Numbered from the stretch's first letter, positions 13,961 to 23,550 are shown. The stretch: DNA of 64,000 nt from Nephthysia sp036513515 (GCA_036513515.1 DATBYW010000029.1:1-64000), one strand, 5' to 3'. A program made the numbers and translations. The notes: generated by a model from the letters alone, not told the origin.

Positions 13961-16900
13961 GTGACGAAGCAACGCACCAGGGCAGCGCGGCCGGCCACCG
14001 TCGAAGCACCTCGAAAACAGACCTCGGGATCGCACAGGGAAGTACTGCTGAGCGGCGCGCCCAGCCCTGGCCGCATTCGCCGGGCGCCCGGCAGACCTGC
14101 GACCACCTACGTCGAGGGAGACCCCCTCTGGTACAAGGACGCCGTCATCTACGAGCTCCACGTGCGCTCGTTCAAGGACTCCAACAGCGACGGCATCGGT
14201 GACTTCCCGGGCCTCATCCAGCAGCTCGACTACATCGCCAGCCTGGGCGCCACCGCGATCTGGATCCTCCCCTTCTACCCCTCGCCGCTGCGGGATGACG
14301 GCTATGACATCGCCGATTACCTGGGGGTGAATCCGTCCTACGGCCGGGTGAACGACGTACGGAGACTGGTCCGCGAGGCCCACAAGCGCGGGCTGCGGGT
14401 CATCACCGAGCTGGTCTGCAACCACACCTCTGACCAGCATCCCTGGTTCCAGCGGGCGCGCAACTCGCCCCCGGGAAGCGTCTGGCGTGATTTCTACGTG
14501 TGGAGCGATAACGACCAGCGCTACAGCGAGGCGCGCATCATCTTCAAGGACTTCGAGACGTCCAACTGGACCTGGGACCCGGTCGCCCAAGCCTACTACT
14601 GGCACCGCTTCTACTCCCACCAGCCAGACCTCAATTACGACAATCCCAAGGTGAAGGAAGCAGTCTTCAAGGTGGTCGACCACTGGCTGGGCATGGGCGT
14701 GGACGGCTTGCGCCTGGACGCCATCCCCTACCTCTTCGAGCGGGAGGGGACGAACTGCGAGAACCTTCCCGAATCGCACGAGTTCCTGAAGCAACTGCGG
14801 GCCTACATTGACGCCAACTACAGCAACCGGGTGCTGCTGGCGGAGGCCAACCAGTGGCCGGAGGACGCGGTGGCCTACTTTGGCCAGGGGGAGGGCGACG
14901 AATGCCACATGGCCTTCCACTTCCCGGTCATGCCGCGGCTCTTCATGGCGCTGCGGATGGAGGACCGCTTCCCGATCATCGACATCCTGGACCAGACGCC
15001 GCCCATCCCCTCCACCGCGCAGTGGGCGATGTTCCTGCGCAACCACGACGAGCTGACCCTGGAGATGGTCACCGACGAGGAGCGGGACTACATGTACCGC
15101 GCCTACACCCGGGACCCGGAGGCGCGCATCAACCTCGGTATAAGACACCGGCTGGCGCCCCTGCTGAACAACAACCGGCGGGCCATAGAGCTGATGAATG
15201 TCTTGCTCTTCTCACTGCCCGGGACGCCGGTCATCTACTACGGCGACGAGATCGGAATGGGCGACAACGTACATCTCGGCGACCGGGACGGCGTGCGCAC
15301 GCCGATGCAGTGGAGCGGAGACCGCAACGCCGGCTTCTCGACAGCCAACCGGCAGCGTCTCTACCAACCGGTGATCACCGACCCTGAATACAACTACGAG
15401 ACCATCAACGTCGAGACGCAGGACGCCAACCCGCTCTCCCTGCTGAACTGGATGCGGCGGCTGATAGCCATGCGCAAACGCCACCCGGCCTTTGGACGGG
15501 GCAGCATCGAGTTCCTTCACCCCGAGAACCGCAAGCTGCTCGCGTTCACCCGCAGATACGGTGACGAACGCATCCTGGTGGTCGCCAACCTGTCCCGCTA
15601 CACCCAGTTCGCAAACCTCGACCTCTCCGCCCACCGCGGCCTGATTCCGGTTGAGCTCTTTGGGCGCGCCGAGTTTCCTCGCATCGGTGAGGGACCGTAC
15701 CCCATAACTCTCACCTCGCACAGCTTCGTATGGTTCTCACTGGAGCAGCCTTTGGAGGCCAATTCGAACGGTCCAGCGGCCCCGCTGTCGCTGAGAGACC
15801 GCGAGCTGGAGCGGGCCCTCCCGACGTACCTGGGTCGCCAGCGCTGGTTCCGGGGCAAGAGCAGGCAGATCGCGGAGGTGTCGGTCGTGGACTCGGTGCC
15901 CCTGGTCGACGCCCAGCTGAAGATCGTCGAGGTCCGCTACCGGGACGGTGACCCCGACATTTACGCGCTGCCACTCTGCCGTGAGCCCGACGGCAAAGTG
16001 GTCGACGCGCTCACCCATCCGGAGTTCAACGCGTCGCTGCTCGAGGCCATGGGGCAGCGGCGGCGCTTCCGGGGACGCCAGGGCACGCTGCTCGCCCTTC
16101 CCACGCCTCGGCTCAAGCGCATGCAGAAGAGCGCGACCGAGCTGGCGCCCCATCTCTCCGGCGCCGAGCAGAGCAACAACTCGGTGATCTTCGGCGAGCG
16201 GCTGATCCTCAAGCTCTACCGGCGGGTGGAGCCGGGTGTGAACCCGGACCTGGAGGTGTCGCACTTCCTGACCAACCGCCAGTTCCCCAACATCGCGCAC
16301 GTGGCCGGCGCGCTTCTCTACCGCCGGGGGCGAGAGCAGACGTCCGCCCTGGGCATGCTCCAGACCTACGTGCCGAACCAGGGCGACGGCTGGAGCCAGG
16401 CACTGGACGAGCTTGCCCGCGGCGATCGTGGGGCCATCGAGACCTACGAGCGCTACGCCGCGCTGCTGGGCCGGCGGACCGCCGAGATGCACGTCGCCCT
16501 CTCCTCGGACACGCAGGACCCTGCCTTCGCGCCGGAGCCCACGGCCATGCTCAACGCGCGCTCCGCCTACCAGTCGATCCGCACGCTGGGCCTGCAGGTC
16601 ATGCGCCAGGTCAGGCGCCAGTTGCCCACATTGCCCGAGGAGGCGCGGGAGGAGGCCGCCAAAGTGCTGGACCTGGAGTCGCGCCTCTTGCCGCGGCTGC
16701 ACGATCTGCTCGACCGGCGGATCGGGGCCAAGCGAATTCGGGTCCATGGCGACTATCACCTGGGCCAGGTGCTCTTCACGGGCGGCGACTATGTGATCGT
16801 GGACTTCGAGGGGGAGCCGCTGCGCTCCCTCCCCGAGCGCCGGATGAAGCGGTGGGCCACCAAGGACGTTGCCGGGATGCTTCGCTCCTACACGTACGCG

Positions 16901-17143
16901 GCTGAAGCCGCAGGCGTGGAGTTCGGCGAGGAATGGGCCGACAGAGCATCACGGGCCTTTCTGCGCGAGTACTGGGAGGCGGCCGGCGACGCGCCCTTCG
17001 TGCCGCCCACAATCGAGGAACGGAATCTATTGCTGGACGTCATGCTGATCGAGAAGGCGCTGTATGAAGCCAGGTACGAGCTGGACAACCGCCCGGACTG
17101 GGTATCGATCCCACTTCGGGGGCTTAGGAGGCTGCTGACATGA
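13961..17143 (+). CDS. treS: trehalose synthase / maltokinase fusion protein
   Basis: About 1060 residues from a GTG at 13961 (start not certain). Residues 55-597 are a GH13 trehalose synthase that interconverts maltose and trehalose: DPLWYKDAVIYELHVRSFKD, nucleophile Asp253 (GLRLDAIPYLF), acid/base Glu295 (LLAEANQWPED) and Asp363 (RNHDELT). Residues about 610-1060 are a maltokinase (Pep2/Mak) with LGRQRWFRGKSR and the kinase motifs VHGDYHLGQVLF and IVDFEGEP. The product, maltose-1-phosphate, is the substrate of GlgE for alpha-glucan synthesis. It overlaps glgB by ATGA, so trehalose-derived sugar is led towards branched glucan. No glgE is present nearby. Confidence 0.93.
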   Translation: MTKQRTRAARPATVEAPRKQTSGSHREVLLSGAPSPGRIRRAPGRPATTYVEGDPLWYKDAVIYELHVRSFKDSNSDGIGDFPGLIQQLDYIASLGATAIWILPFYPSPLRDDGYDIADYLGVNPSYGRVNDVRRLVREAHKRGLRVITELVCNHTSDQHPWFQRARNSPPGSVWRDFYVWSDNDQRYSEARIIFKDFETSNWTWDPVAQAYYWHRFYSHQPDLNYDNPKVKEAVFKVVDHWLGMGVDGLRLDAIPYLFEREGTNCENLPESHEFLKQLRAYIDANYSNRVLLAEANQWPEDAVAYFGQGEGDECHMAFHFPVMPRLFMALRMEDRFPIIDILDQTPPIPSTAQWAMFLRNHDELTLEMVTDEERDYMYRAYTRDPEARINLGIRHRLAPLLNNNRRAIELMNVLLFSLPGTPVIYYGDEIGMGDNVHLGDRDGVRTPMQWSGDRNAGFSTANRQRLYQPVITDPEYNYETINVETQDANPLSLLNWMRRLIAMRKRHPAFGRGSIEFLHPENRKLLAFTRRYGDERILVVANLSRYTQFANLDLSAHRGLIPVELFGRAEFPRIGEGPYPITLTSHSFVWFSLEQPLEANSNGPAAPLSLRDRELERALPTYLGRQRWFRGKSRQIAEVSVVDSVPLVDAQLKIVEVRYRDGDPDIYALPLCREPDGKVVDALTHPEFNASLLEAMGQRRRFRGRQGTLLALPTPRLKRMQKSATELAPHLSGAEQSNNSVIFGERLILKLYRRVEPGVNPDLEVSHFLTNRQFPNIAHVAGALLYRRGREQTSALGMLQTYVPNQGDGWSQALDELARGDRGAIETYERYAALLGRRTAEMHVALSSDTQDPAFAPEPTAMLNARSAYQSIRTLGLQVMRQVRRQLPTLPEEAREEAAKVLDLESRLLPRLHDLLDRRIGAKRIRVHGDYHLGQVLFTGGDYVIVDFEGEPLRSLPERRMKRWATKDVAGMLRSYTYAAEAAGVEFGEEWADRASRAFLREYWEAAGDAPFVPPTIEERNLLLDVMLIEKALYEARYELDNRPDWVSIPLRGLRRLLT

Positions 17144-19038
17144 AGACGGAGCCGCCCAGCCTCATCACCGATGAGGACCTCTATCTTTTCAACGAGGGCA
17201 GCCACTTCCGCCTCTGGGACAAACTGGGCTCCCACCCGGTAGAGGGTGGAACTCGGTTCGCGGTCTGGGCGCCCAACGCTGAGTGGGTGTCGGTGATCGG
17301 CGACCACAACGGTTGGGACGGCCGCTCCAATCCCATGCAGGAGCGCGGCTCCTCTGGCATCTGGGAGGCCTTCGTGCCCGGCCTCGGCCCTGGAGCGATC
17401 TACAAGTACCTGATCCGAAGCCGCAACAGCGGCTACCGGGTCGAGAAGGCGGACCCCTTTGCCTTCCGGGCCGAGGTCCCTCCCAAGACAGGGTCGATCG
17501 TCTGGGAGCTGGACTTCGACTGGACCGACGCGGGCTGGATGCGAGATCGCCACAGTCGCAACTCGGCAAAGGCCGCGATGTCGATCTACGAGATGCACGT
17601 GGGCTCATGGAGACGAGTGCCCGAAGAAGGCAACCGCTCTCTGTACTACTGGGAGCTCTCGGGCCGCATAGCCGACTACTGCGACCGCACCGGCTTCACC
17701 CACGTCGAGCTGCTTCCCATCATGGAGCACCCGTTTTTCGGGTCCTGGGGGTATCAAGCGACGGGCTTCTTCGCCCCCACCAGCCGGTACGGGACGCCGC
17801 AGGACTTCATGATGATGGTCGACAGCCTGCACCAGCGGGGGGTCGGAGTTGTGCTCGACTGGGTGCCCTCGCACTTTCCGACCGACGAGCACGGCCTTGG
17901 CTACTTCGACGGGACGCACCTCTATGAGCACGCGGACCCGCGAATCGGCATGCACAAGGAATGGGGCTCTTATGTGTTCAACTACGGCCGCCATGAAGTG
18001 CAGAGCTTCCTGATCTCCAGCGCTCTCTTCTGGCTGGACCGGTATCACATCGACGGCTTGCGCGTCGACGCTGTGGCCTCGATGCTCTACCTCGACTACT
18101 CGCGAGAGAGTGGCGAGTGGGTCCCCAACCAGTTCGGCGGTCGTGAGAACCTGGAGGCGATCGACTTCCTCCGCAGGTTCAACACCGAGGTATACGGGAC
18201 CTTTCCCGACGTGCAGACGATGGCTGAGGAGTCCACCGCCTGGCCAATGGTGTCTCGGCCAACTTACGTCGGGGGCCTGGGCTTCGGCATGAAGTGGGAC
18301 ATGGGCTGGATGCACGACACGCTCCAGTACATGCAGCACGAGCCGGTGCACCGTAAATACCACCACAATGAACTGACCTTCCGCGCCGTCTACGCCTTCA
18401 CCGAGAACTTCGTGCTCCCCTTGTCGCACGACGAGGTCGTCCACGGCAAAGGCTCTCTGATCGGAAAGATGCCGGGCGATGAGTGGCAGAAGAGAGCCAA
18501 TCTCCGGCTGCTCTACGCCTGGCAATGGGCGACTCCGGGCAAGAAACTGCTCTTTATGGGCGGCGAGATCGGGCAATATGATGAGTGGGCGCACGATGGG
18601 TCGGTGCAGTGGGACCTGCTCGCCTACCCCGGCCATGAGGGCATCCAGCGTTGGGTCACCGACCTGAACCGGCTTTACAGCTCGCGAGCAGCACTTCATG
18701 AGCTCGACTTCGAGTCCGCCGGGTTCTCCTGGGTGGACGCCAACGACTGGGACCAGTCAGTGCTCTCGTTTCTTCGCTTCTCCTCGGATGGACGCCAGGT
18801 GCTGTGCGTTTTCAACTTCACGCCGGTACCCCGACCCGACTACCGCCTCGGCGTGCCAGCCGGTGGCTACTGGCGGGAGCTGCTCAACAGCGACGCCGAG
18901 AGCTACGGCGGCTCGGGATGGGGCAACCAGGGAGGCGTCGAGGCCGAGGAGACCGCGTGGCACGGCAGGCCGTGGTCAGTCTCGGTGACCGTACCGCCGC
19001 TTGGGGCGGTCTTCCTGGCTCCGGAGAGCGAAGACTGA
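17140..19038 (+). CDS. glgB: 1,4-alpha-glucan branching enzyme GlgB
   Basis: 632 residues, GH13 subfamily with an N-terminal CBM48-type module (about 25-130, GTRFAVWAPNAEWVSVIGDH). Catalytic signatures: VLDWVPSHFPTDEHGL, GLRVDAVASMLYLDY (nucleophile Asp310), MAEEST and LPLSHDEVVHGKGS. It makes alpha-1,6 branches in glycogen or the capsular-type glucan. Somewhat shorter than E. coli GlgB (728) because it lacks the extra N-terminal module, as in many bacteria. Coupled by ATGA to the treS-maltokinase gene. Confidence 0.95.
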   Translation: MKTEPPSLITDEDLYLFNEGSHFRLWDKLGSHPVEGGTRFAVWAPNAEWVSVIGDHNGWDGRSNPMQERGSSGIWEAFVPGLGPGAIYKYLIRSRNSGYRVEKADPFAFRAEVPPKTGSIVWELDFDWTDAGWMRDRHSRNSAKAAMSIYEMHVGSWRRVPEEGNRSLYYWELSGRIADYCDRTGFTHVELLPIMEHPFFGSWGYQATGFFAPTSRYGTPQDFMMMVDSLHQRGVGVVLDWVPSHFPTDEHGLGYFDGTHLYEHADPRIGMHKEWGSYVFNYGRHEVQSFLISSALFWLDRYHIDGLRVDAVASMLYLDYSRESGEWVPNQFGGRENLEAIDFLRRFNTEVYGTFPDVQTMAEESTAWPMVSRPTYVGGLGFGMKWDMGWMHDTLQYMQHEPVHRKYHHNELTFRAVYAFTENFVLPLSHDEVVHGKGSLIGKMPGDEWQKRANLRLLYAWQWATPGKKLLFMGGEIGQYDEWAHDGSVQWDLLAYPGHEGIQRWVTDLNRLYSSRAALHELDFESAGFSWVDANDWDQSVLSFLRFSSDGRQVLCVFNFTPVPRPDYRLGVPAGGYWRELLNSDAESYGGSGWGNQGGVEAEETAWHGRPWSVSVTVPPLGAVFLAPESED

Positions 19039-19109
19039 CTGGGACCGCCGTCCACTGAGCCGCCTCGGCCGGCGGCTGGACGCCAGGATGGGCCAGGGAT
19101 GGACAATCT

Positions 19110-20144
19110 ATGGCTGTGCCCGAGCTGAGCGAGTTCCGACCTGAGGAGGCCTCCGCGGCCGAGTGGGCAGCCTACCACTCGTTCCGTCGCGGAAGGCAGC
19201 TGGACGAGTCGCCCGATGACCCGCTGGTGCCCGATGAGGTTGTCGAGCGCAGGCTGCGGCGACCCGACCCGTACACGTTCCACAACCTGACGCTGGCGCA
19301 CTGCGAGGGAGAGGTCGTCGGAGAGATGTGGGCGAGTGCGATGACGCCCGCCTCGCCGGGTTACGAGAGCAACCGCCACCTGATGCAGGGCGGAGCTTGG
19401 GTGCTCTCCCCCCAACGCCGTCAAGGCATCGGCCGCAGCTGGCTGCCCGGACTTGTGAGCTTGATGGACCGGCAGGGCGCGACAGTGTTCACGGCGGACA
19501 CCTTCCAGGAGCCCGGCCACGCCTTCTTGCGCTGGCTGGGCGGCGAACCCCGCTTCTCGGAGGCTCGCAGCCGGCTCGACTTGCGGCTGCTGGACTGGGA
19601 CATGGTCCGGCGCTGGGTCCGCGAAGCGGATCGGCGGTCGCCCGGCACCCGGCTGGAGCTGTACGTGGACCGGCTGCCGGAGGAGCGTCATGCCGAGTTC
19701 GCCACCGCCATGACGACGCTGTTGAACACCATGCCTTTCGAAGGCCTGGACCACGGGGAGCTGGTGGAGACACCAGAGACGCTCCGGGACTGGTACGCCC
19801 GCGAAGCAACCGGCTCGTCGCACCACGTCTACATGGCGCGAGAGAGCGACGGGTCAATCTCCGGGATGACGGACGTTCTCAAGTACGACTACGAACCGGG
19901 GTTCGTCCGCCAGCAGTTCACGGGCGTCCACCCGTCCGCACGCGGCCGCGGGTTGGGGAAATGGCTGAAGGCGGCCATGCTCGAGCACGTTCGTGCGGTC
20001 CACCCCGACACCGTCTACATGACCACCGAGAACGCCGGGTCGAACGCCTCGATGCTTGCCATCAACCGGGCCCTGGGCTTTCAGCTCTACCGATCCGCGA
20101 CCACCTACCAGGTGCAGCGAGAGGCGCTCACCCGCCGGCCCTGA
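19110..20144 (+). CDS. tandem GNAT-family N-acetyltransferase
   Basis: 344 residues with two GNAT folds. The first (about 10-170) has an acetyl-CoA motif LSPQRRQGIGRSWLPGL; the second (about 180-340) has TGVHPSARGRGLGKWLKAAM, the better-preserved R-G-x-G loop, followed by ENAGSNASMLAINRALGF, typical of GNAT C-termini. The layout resembles mycothiol synthase MshD and other double-GNAT enzymes, but the substrate cannot be named. Follows glgB after 71 bases on the same strand. Confidence 0.8.
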   Translation: MAVPELSEFRPEEASAAEWAAYHSFRRGRQLDESPDDPLVPDEVVERRLRRPDPYTFHNLTLAHCEGEVVGEMWASAMTPASPGYESNRHLMQGGAWVLSPQRRQGIGRSWLPGLVSLMDRQGATVFTADTFQEPGHAFLRWLGGEPRFSEARSRLDLRLLDWDMVRRWVREADRRSPGTRLELYVDRLPEERHAEFATAMTTLLNTMPFEGLDHGELVETPETLRDWYAREATGSSHHVYMARESDGSISGMTDVLKYDYEPGFVRQQFTGVHPSARGRGLGKWLKAAMLEHVRAVHPDTVYMTTENAGSNASMLAINRALGFQLYRSATTYQVQREALTRRP

Positions 20145-20241
20145 GCCGTCATCCGGTAACGATCCGCCCACCCGTCTGACCTCGGCTGCCGCCGCGGCGG
20201 TCCAAGGCCGTCGAGGCGCTCGGAGATCGTTATAGCGACGT

Positions 20242-20278
20242 TGAAAACCACCGCCCTTGCTACCAATGGGTGTTTTCA
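20242..20278. other. imperfect hairpin upstream of the OpgC-like gene
   Basis: TGAAAAC (20242-20248) pairs with GTTTTCA (20272-20278) around a 23-base interval that itself contains ACCACCGCCC and GGGTG, which can extend the pairing. It lies in the 207-base gap after the acetyltransferase and could be its terminator or an operator. No T-run follows. Confidence 0.3.
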
Positions 20279-20351
20279 GCCGCACTCCGGAGTTTCGCTC
20301 CCCGCCGCCGCGTTTACCGAGAATTCAGCAACCTGCGGCCACGATTGATTC

Positions 20352-21524
20352 GTGACCGCAATAGCGAGGCCCTGGGTACCGCGAATCGCGCTTGGCGGGT
20401 TCCGCCTGCCGGTGCCCGGCTGGCCCCTCAGATACCAAAAGGGCACCGCAGGAAGAGATCTGCGACTCGATTTCCTGCGCGGCTGGTGCCTCTTCTCCAT
20501 GGTGGTCGACCACGCTGCTGGAGACCACCAGACCTTTCTCTTCAAGGTGACCGGCAATGGCGGTTACCCCATGACCGGTGCCCACGGGTTCGTCTTCTTG
20601 AGCGGCATCGTCTTCGCTCTGGTCTACGGGAAGATAATCGCGAGCGAGGGATGGTCCAAGGCCGTGCCGAAGGCTCTCCGCCGGGCGTTCACGCTCTACC
20701 TGGTGGCAGTCGTCCTGGGTCTGCTCGACGCTCTCTTCAGTGTGACTCCCTGGGGCGGCGGCTCTGCATTCGTCGATGCGGTGAGCTTCGGCACCCTCTG
20801 GAACACGCTGACCCTGCACGGGGCCAACGACTCACTGATGACCCTCTACTTCCTGTTCATCCTGGCGGCTCCCCTCGCCCTCTATGCCATGCAGAAGGGC
20901 AAGACCTGGTTGCTGGCGGCCGCCAGCTCGAGCCTCTGGATCGGGCACCTGCTGGTACCCCAGCATTTCGGCAACCCTTTCGAAATCTTCGTACCAGCCG
21001 CCGAATGGCAGGTGTTCTTCGTGACCGGTCTGGTCGTCGGCTACCATCGCGAGGCGCTGGGATGCTGGCTGCAAGGAGGGAGGCGCCGCGCCTACCTGGC
21101 GATGCTCTTCACTCTGTTCGCCTGCCTGGTTCTGCTCCAGCTGGCGATAACGATCGGGTGGCGGCCCGGTAGCGGCTCGAACGCGAGCTTCGACTGGCTG
21201 GCCAGCCAGGTATACACCGAGTACGAGCACAATCCGCCGCTACATGTCCTGGCGATAATGGTCGGCTTCCTGGGTCTCTACCACCTGGTCGATTGGTTCT
21301 GGGAGCCGCTCAACGCGTTGCTGGGATGGTTCCTGATCCCAATCGGGTCAGCCGCACTGTACGTGTACATCATTCACCTGGTTCTCGTGTACTACGTGCT
21401 GCTCCATGCTCCGGTCTTCACTCAGCTGGATGGTGTTCCGCTGGGACTCTCGCTTCTTGCGCTGATGCTCTGCCTCTGGCTTATGGTCAAGCGCCGCTTC
21501 CTGTTCCGGGTCGTCCCCAGGTAG
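20352..21524 (+). CDS. OpgC-like / acyltransferase-3-type membrane protein
   Basis: 390 residues from a GTG. A cytoplasmic N-terminus precedes RDLRLDFLRGWCLFSMVVDH, the start of the OpgC/acyltransferase-3 fold, with about ten predicted membrane spans (for example GFVFLSGIVFALVYG, FTLYLVAVVLGLLDALF, LYVYIIHLVLVYYVLL). The D-H pair in MVVDH and the R in the first helix suit the family, which transfers succinyl or other acyl groups to periplasmic glucans or surface polysaccharides. Location near glgB is suggestive but not proof of a glucan substrate. Confidence 0.75.
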   Translation: MTAIARPWVPRIALGGFRLPVPGWPLRYQKGTAGRDLRLDFLRGWCLFSMVVDHAAGDHQTFLFKVTGNGGYPMTGAHGFVFLSGIVFALVYGKIIASEGWSKAVPKALRRAFTLYLVAVVLGLLDALFSVTPWGGGSAFVDAVSFGTLWNTLTLHGANDSLMTLYFLFILAAPLALYAMQKGKTWLLAAASSSLWIGHLLVPQHFGNPFEIFVPAAEWQVFFVTGLVVGYHREALGCWLQGGRRRAYLAMLFTLFACLVLLQLAITIGWRPGSGSNASFDWLASQVYTEYEHNPPLHVLAIMVGFLGLYHLVDWFWEPLNALLGWFLIPIGSAALYVYIIHLVLVYYVLLHAPVFTQLDGVPLGLSLLALMLCLWLMVKRRFLFRVVPR

Positions 21525-21611
21525 CTGAGAGAGCGCTCAGGGATCTGTTCTTCGACCGCCCTGAGCCGAGGCCAGAGAACGCCAGTGCTGGCGACTCCCG
21601 CTGTCGAGATC

Positions 21612-21688
21612 TGGTCGGGGGCCCGGGATTCGAACCCGGGGCCTCACGGTCCCGAACCGTGCGCGCTGCCGGACTGCGCCAGCCCCCG
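21612..21688 (-). tRNA. tRNA-Pro (anticodon CGG)
   Basis: Reverse strand, 77 bases including an encoded CCA. Acceptor stem CGGGGGC (21688-21682) pairs perfectly with GCCCCCG (21622-21616), discriminator A, then CCA. The D arm has GCGC/GCGC, the anticodon stem CACGG/CCGTG holds loop TTCGGGA with anticodon CGG (21654-21652), and the T arm is CCGGG-TTCGAAT-CCCGG. It lies alone between the OpgC-like gene and a thioesterase. Confidence 0.95.
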
Positions 21689-21777
21689 CCCTACCTTCGA
21701 CGAGAGGGCATTCTACTCGGCCCCCACATCGAAGACAGCACCGGGACCATTGATTTCCCCAGCAGGGCCAGCCCACC

Positions 21778-22203
21778 TCACGTGACAGTGGCCGGCGCCT
21801 CCATCAAGGTGGCCGTCGCGTCCGCGATCCGGGCACCGTCGCCGAGGCGCTCGATGTGCGAAACGGCGTAGACCAGCGACCGCCGAATCCTTTCCACCCG
21901 TCCCACCACCCGAACCCGTTCTCCGATCCGGAGCGGCTGGCGGTAGCGGACCTCGAGCTTGCCGGTCAGCCCGGGGTGGCCGGAGTGCCAGCCGGCCCAG
22001 CCGACAGCCTCGTCGAGCATGAGCGCGATCACCCCCCCGTGCACAAGTCCGCGCCAGCTCTGGTACTCGGCGGGCACCTCGTACTCGCAGACCGACTCGC
22101 CACCCTGGTCCAGGAATCGCATCTTGAGGCCGCGCTCGTTGTTCTCGCCACAACCAAAACAGGCTCCGTCGTAGGTGACCTCCACGCGGTATAAGGTAGC
22201 CAT
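21778..22203 (-). CDS. PaaI-family hotdog thioesterase
   Basis: 141 residues with the acyl-CoA thioesterase hotdog fold: CFGCGENNERGLKMRF, then the signature VHGGVIALMLDEAVGWAGW and LEVRYRQPLRIGERV. Expected to hydrolyse acyl- or aryl-CoA esters in the cytoplasm. Its ATG (22203-22201 on the reverse strand) interlocks with the ATG of the divergent enoyl-CoA hydratase in a CATG, so both genes must have promoters within each other; neither has a clear Shine-Dalgarno. Confidence 0.85.
   Translation of the reverse strand: MATLYRVEVTYDGACFGCGENNERGLKMRFLDQGGESVCEYEVPAEYQSWRGLVHGGVIALMLDEAVGWAGWHSGHPGLTGKLEVRYRQPLRIGERVRVVGRVERIRRSLVYAVSHIERLGDGARIADATATLMEAPATVT
22190..22195 (+). promoter_or_regulatory. 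candidate -10 for leaderless enoyl-CoA hydratase mRNA
   Basis: TATAAG ends 6 bases before the ATG at 22202, which puts the likely transcription start at or next to the start codon. The site lies within the thioesterase coding region. One of several such arrangements in the window. Confidence 0.45.
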
Positions 22204-22984
22204 GGCCGTGATGCTCGATCACCTGCTCGTCGAAGACGCCCTGCCCGCTGTGCTGGTGACGCTCAACCGGCCCCAGCAGCGGAACGCCCTCTCCACCCCA
22301 CTGATGCAGGAGCTGACCGGGGTCCTGGAACGGGAAAGCGCGCGCCCGGACGTGCGCGCGATCGTGCTGAGGGCCAGCGGACCGGCCTTCTCGGCGGGCC
22401 ACGACCTCAAGGAGCTGCTCGACCGCACGCTGGAAGAGGAGCGGGCGGTCTTCGAGACCTGCACACGCTTGATGGAGACGATCCAGCGCATTCCTCAGCC
22501 GGTCATCGCCGCCGTACAGGGCATCGCGACAGCCGCCGGCTGCCAGCTGGTCGCCACCTGCGATCTGGCGGTCGCCTCGGAGAACGCGAAGTTCGCGACG
22601 CCGGGCGTGAAGATCGGCCTTTTCTGCTCGACGCCGATGGTCGCCGTCAGCAGGAACATCGGTCGCAAGAGGGCGCTGGAGATGCTTCTCACCGGCAAGC
22701 AGGTCGACGCCCACACGGCGGCCGACTGGGGGCTGGTCAATCGCGTCGTGCCTCGGGAGGACCTGGACGGCGCCGCGCTCGAGCTGGCCCACCAGGTGGC
22801 GTCAGCCAGCCCGCTGACGCTGCGGATCGGGAAGCACGCGTTCTACCGCCAGATCGACGCCGGCCAGGATCAGGCCTACGAGCTGATGTCCCAGACCATG
22901 GCCGAGAACGCCATGACATGTGACGCCCAGGAAGGCATGTCGGCCTTCCTCGAGAAGCGCACGCCGACCTGGCGCGGAGAGTAG
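22202..22984 (+). CDS. enoyl-CoA hydratase/isomerase family protein
   Basis: 260 residues, crotonase fold. Hallmarks: RPQQRNALSTPLMQEL, the oxyanion-hole segment FSAGHDLKEL, and IPQPVIAAVQGIATAAGCQLVATCDLAV (split here only by my reading: PVIAAVQGIATAAGCQL). The glutamates of canonical hydratase are not obvious at both usual positions, so an isomerase or other crotonase activity is possible. Likely part of fatty or aromatic acid breakdown with the neighbouring thioesterase and, further right, the acyl-CoA dehydrogenase. Start ATG 22202 chosen over an earlier in-frame codon that would run into the divergent gene. Confidence 0.88.
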   Translation: MAVMLDHLLVEDALPAVLVTLNRPQQRNALSTPLMQELTGVLERESARPDVRAIVLRASGPAFSAGHDLKELLDRTLEEERAVFETCTRLMETIQRIPQPVIAAVQGIATAAGCQLVATCDLAVASENAKFATPGVKIGLFCSTPMVAVSRNIGRKRALEMLLTGKQVDAHTAADWGLVNRVVPREDLDGAALELAHQVASASPLTLRIGKHAFYRQIDAGQDQAYELMSQTMAENAMTCDAQEGMSAFLEKRTPTWRGE

Positions 22985-22999
22985 CGCCGGCGCCAGACC

Positions 23000-23542
23000 T
23001 CAGGTCCGGCAGGACCAGTTGCCGCGCAGCTGGAGGGCCGGCTGGTTGCTGGACAGGTTGGTGAGCGCCGCGTCGACCGAGCCGCTCTCCTCGTCGTCCC
23101 CCACGGTCAGAGTTGCCTGGTTGGCGCCGGAGCTCTGCCAGACGGCGGATCCGTCCAGGCGGTGCACCTGCACAGTGAACTGCGGGCCGCTGTACGACCC
23201 GGGCCCTCGATACTTGGCCACTGTGAAGAGCACCCCGTAGACGTCGGAGCCGACGAAGCCGAAGAGCCTCGACGCCCAGGCTCCCGCGGTCTTGGAGTTG
23301 TGACCCGTGCACTCACTGCGAGTGGTCGCATCGACGGGCACGACGGCCTTCATGGCACCGCTCAGCTCTCCCGCGAAGTTCAGGTCCTCCTCCCAGACCG
23401 CCACAGGACTCGGGCTTGGAGAGGGTGTGCTGGTGGGGGCCGGAGGCGGCGTTTCCACCCTTGGAGCCCGTACGCCGGAGCAGCCCACCGTGAGCAACGC
23501 CAGGACAGCTATGCCCGCAAAGCGCATGCGAGGACGGGGCAT
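23000..23542 (-). CDS. putative lipoprotein
   Basis: 180 residues. Basic N-terminus (MPRPRMR), hydrophobic stretch and lipobox LLTVGC with the modified Cys at about residue 21, then a P/S/T-rich linker (about 30-50) and a beta-rich domain containing a conserved-looking WASRLFGFVGSDVYGVLF. Ends with SCRT, leaving a possible disulphide with an upstream Cys (SECTGH). No family recognised. Expected on the outside of the cytoplasmic membrane. Confidence 0.65.
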   Translation of the reverse strand: MPRPRMRFAGIAVLALLTVGCSGVRAPRVETPPPAPTSTPSPSPSPVAVWEEDLNFAGELSGAMKAVVPVDATTRSECTGHNSKTAGAWASRLFGFVGSDVYGVLFTVAKYRGPGSYSGPQFTVQVHRLDGSAVWQSSGANQATLTVGDDEESGSVDAALTNLSSNQPALQLRGNWSCRT

Positions 23543-23550
23543 GTGATCTC

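Noticed and set aside
21612..21688. tRNA gene as an integration site for a genomic island
   Set aside because: No integrase gene or repeated tRNA 3' end was found on either side within the window.
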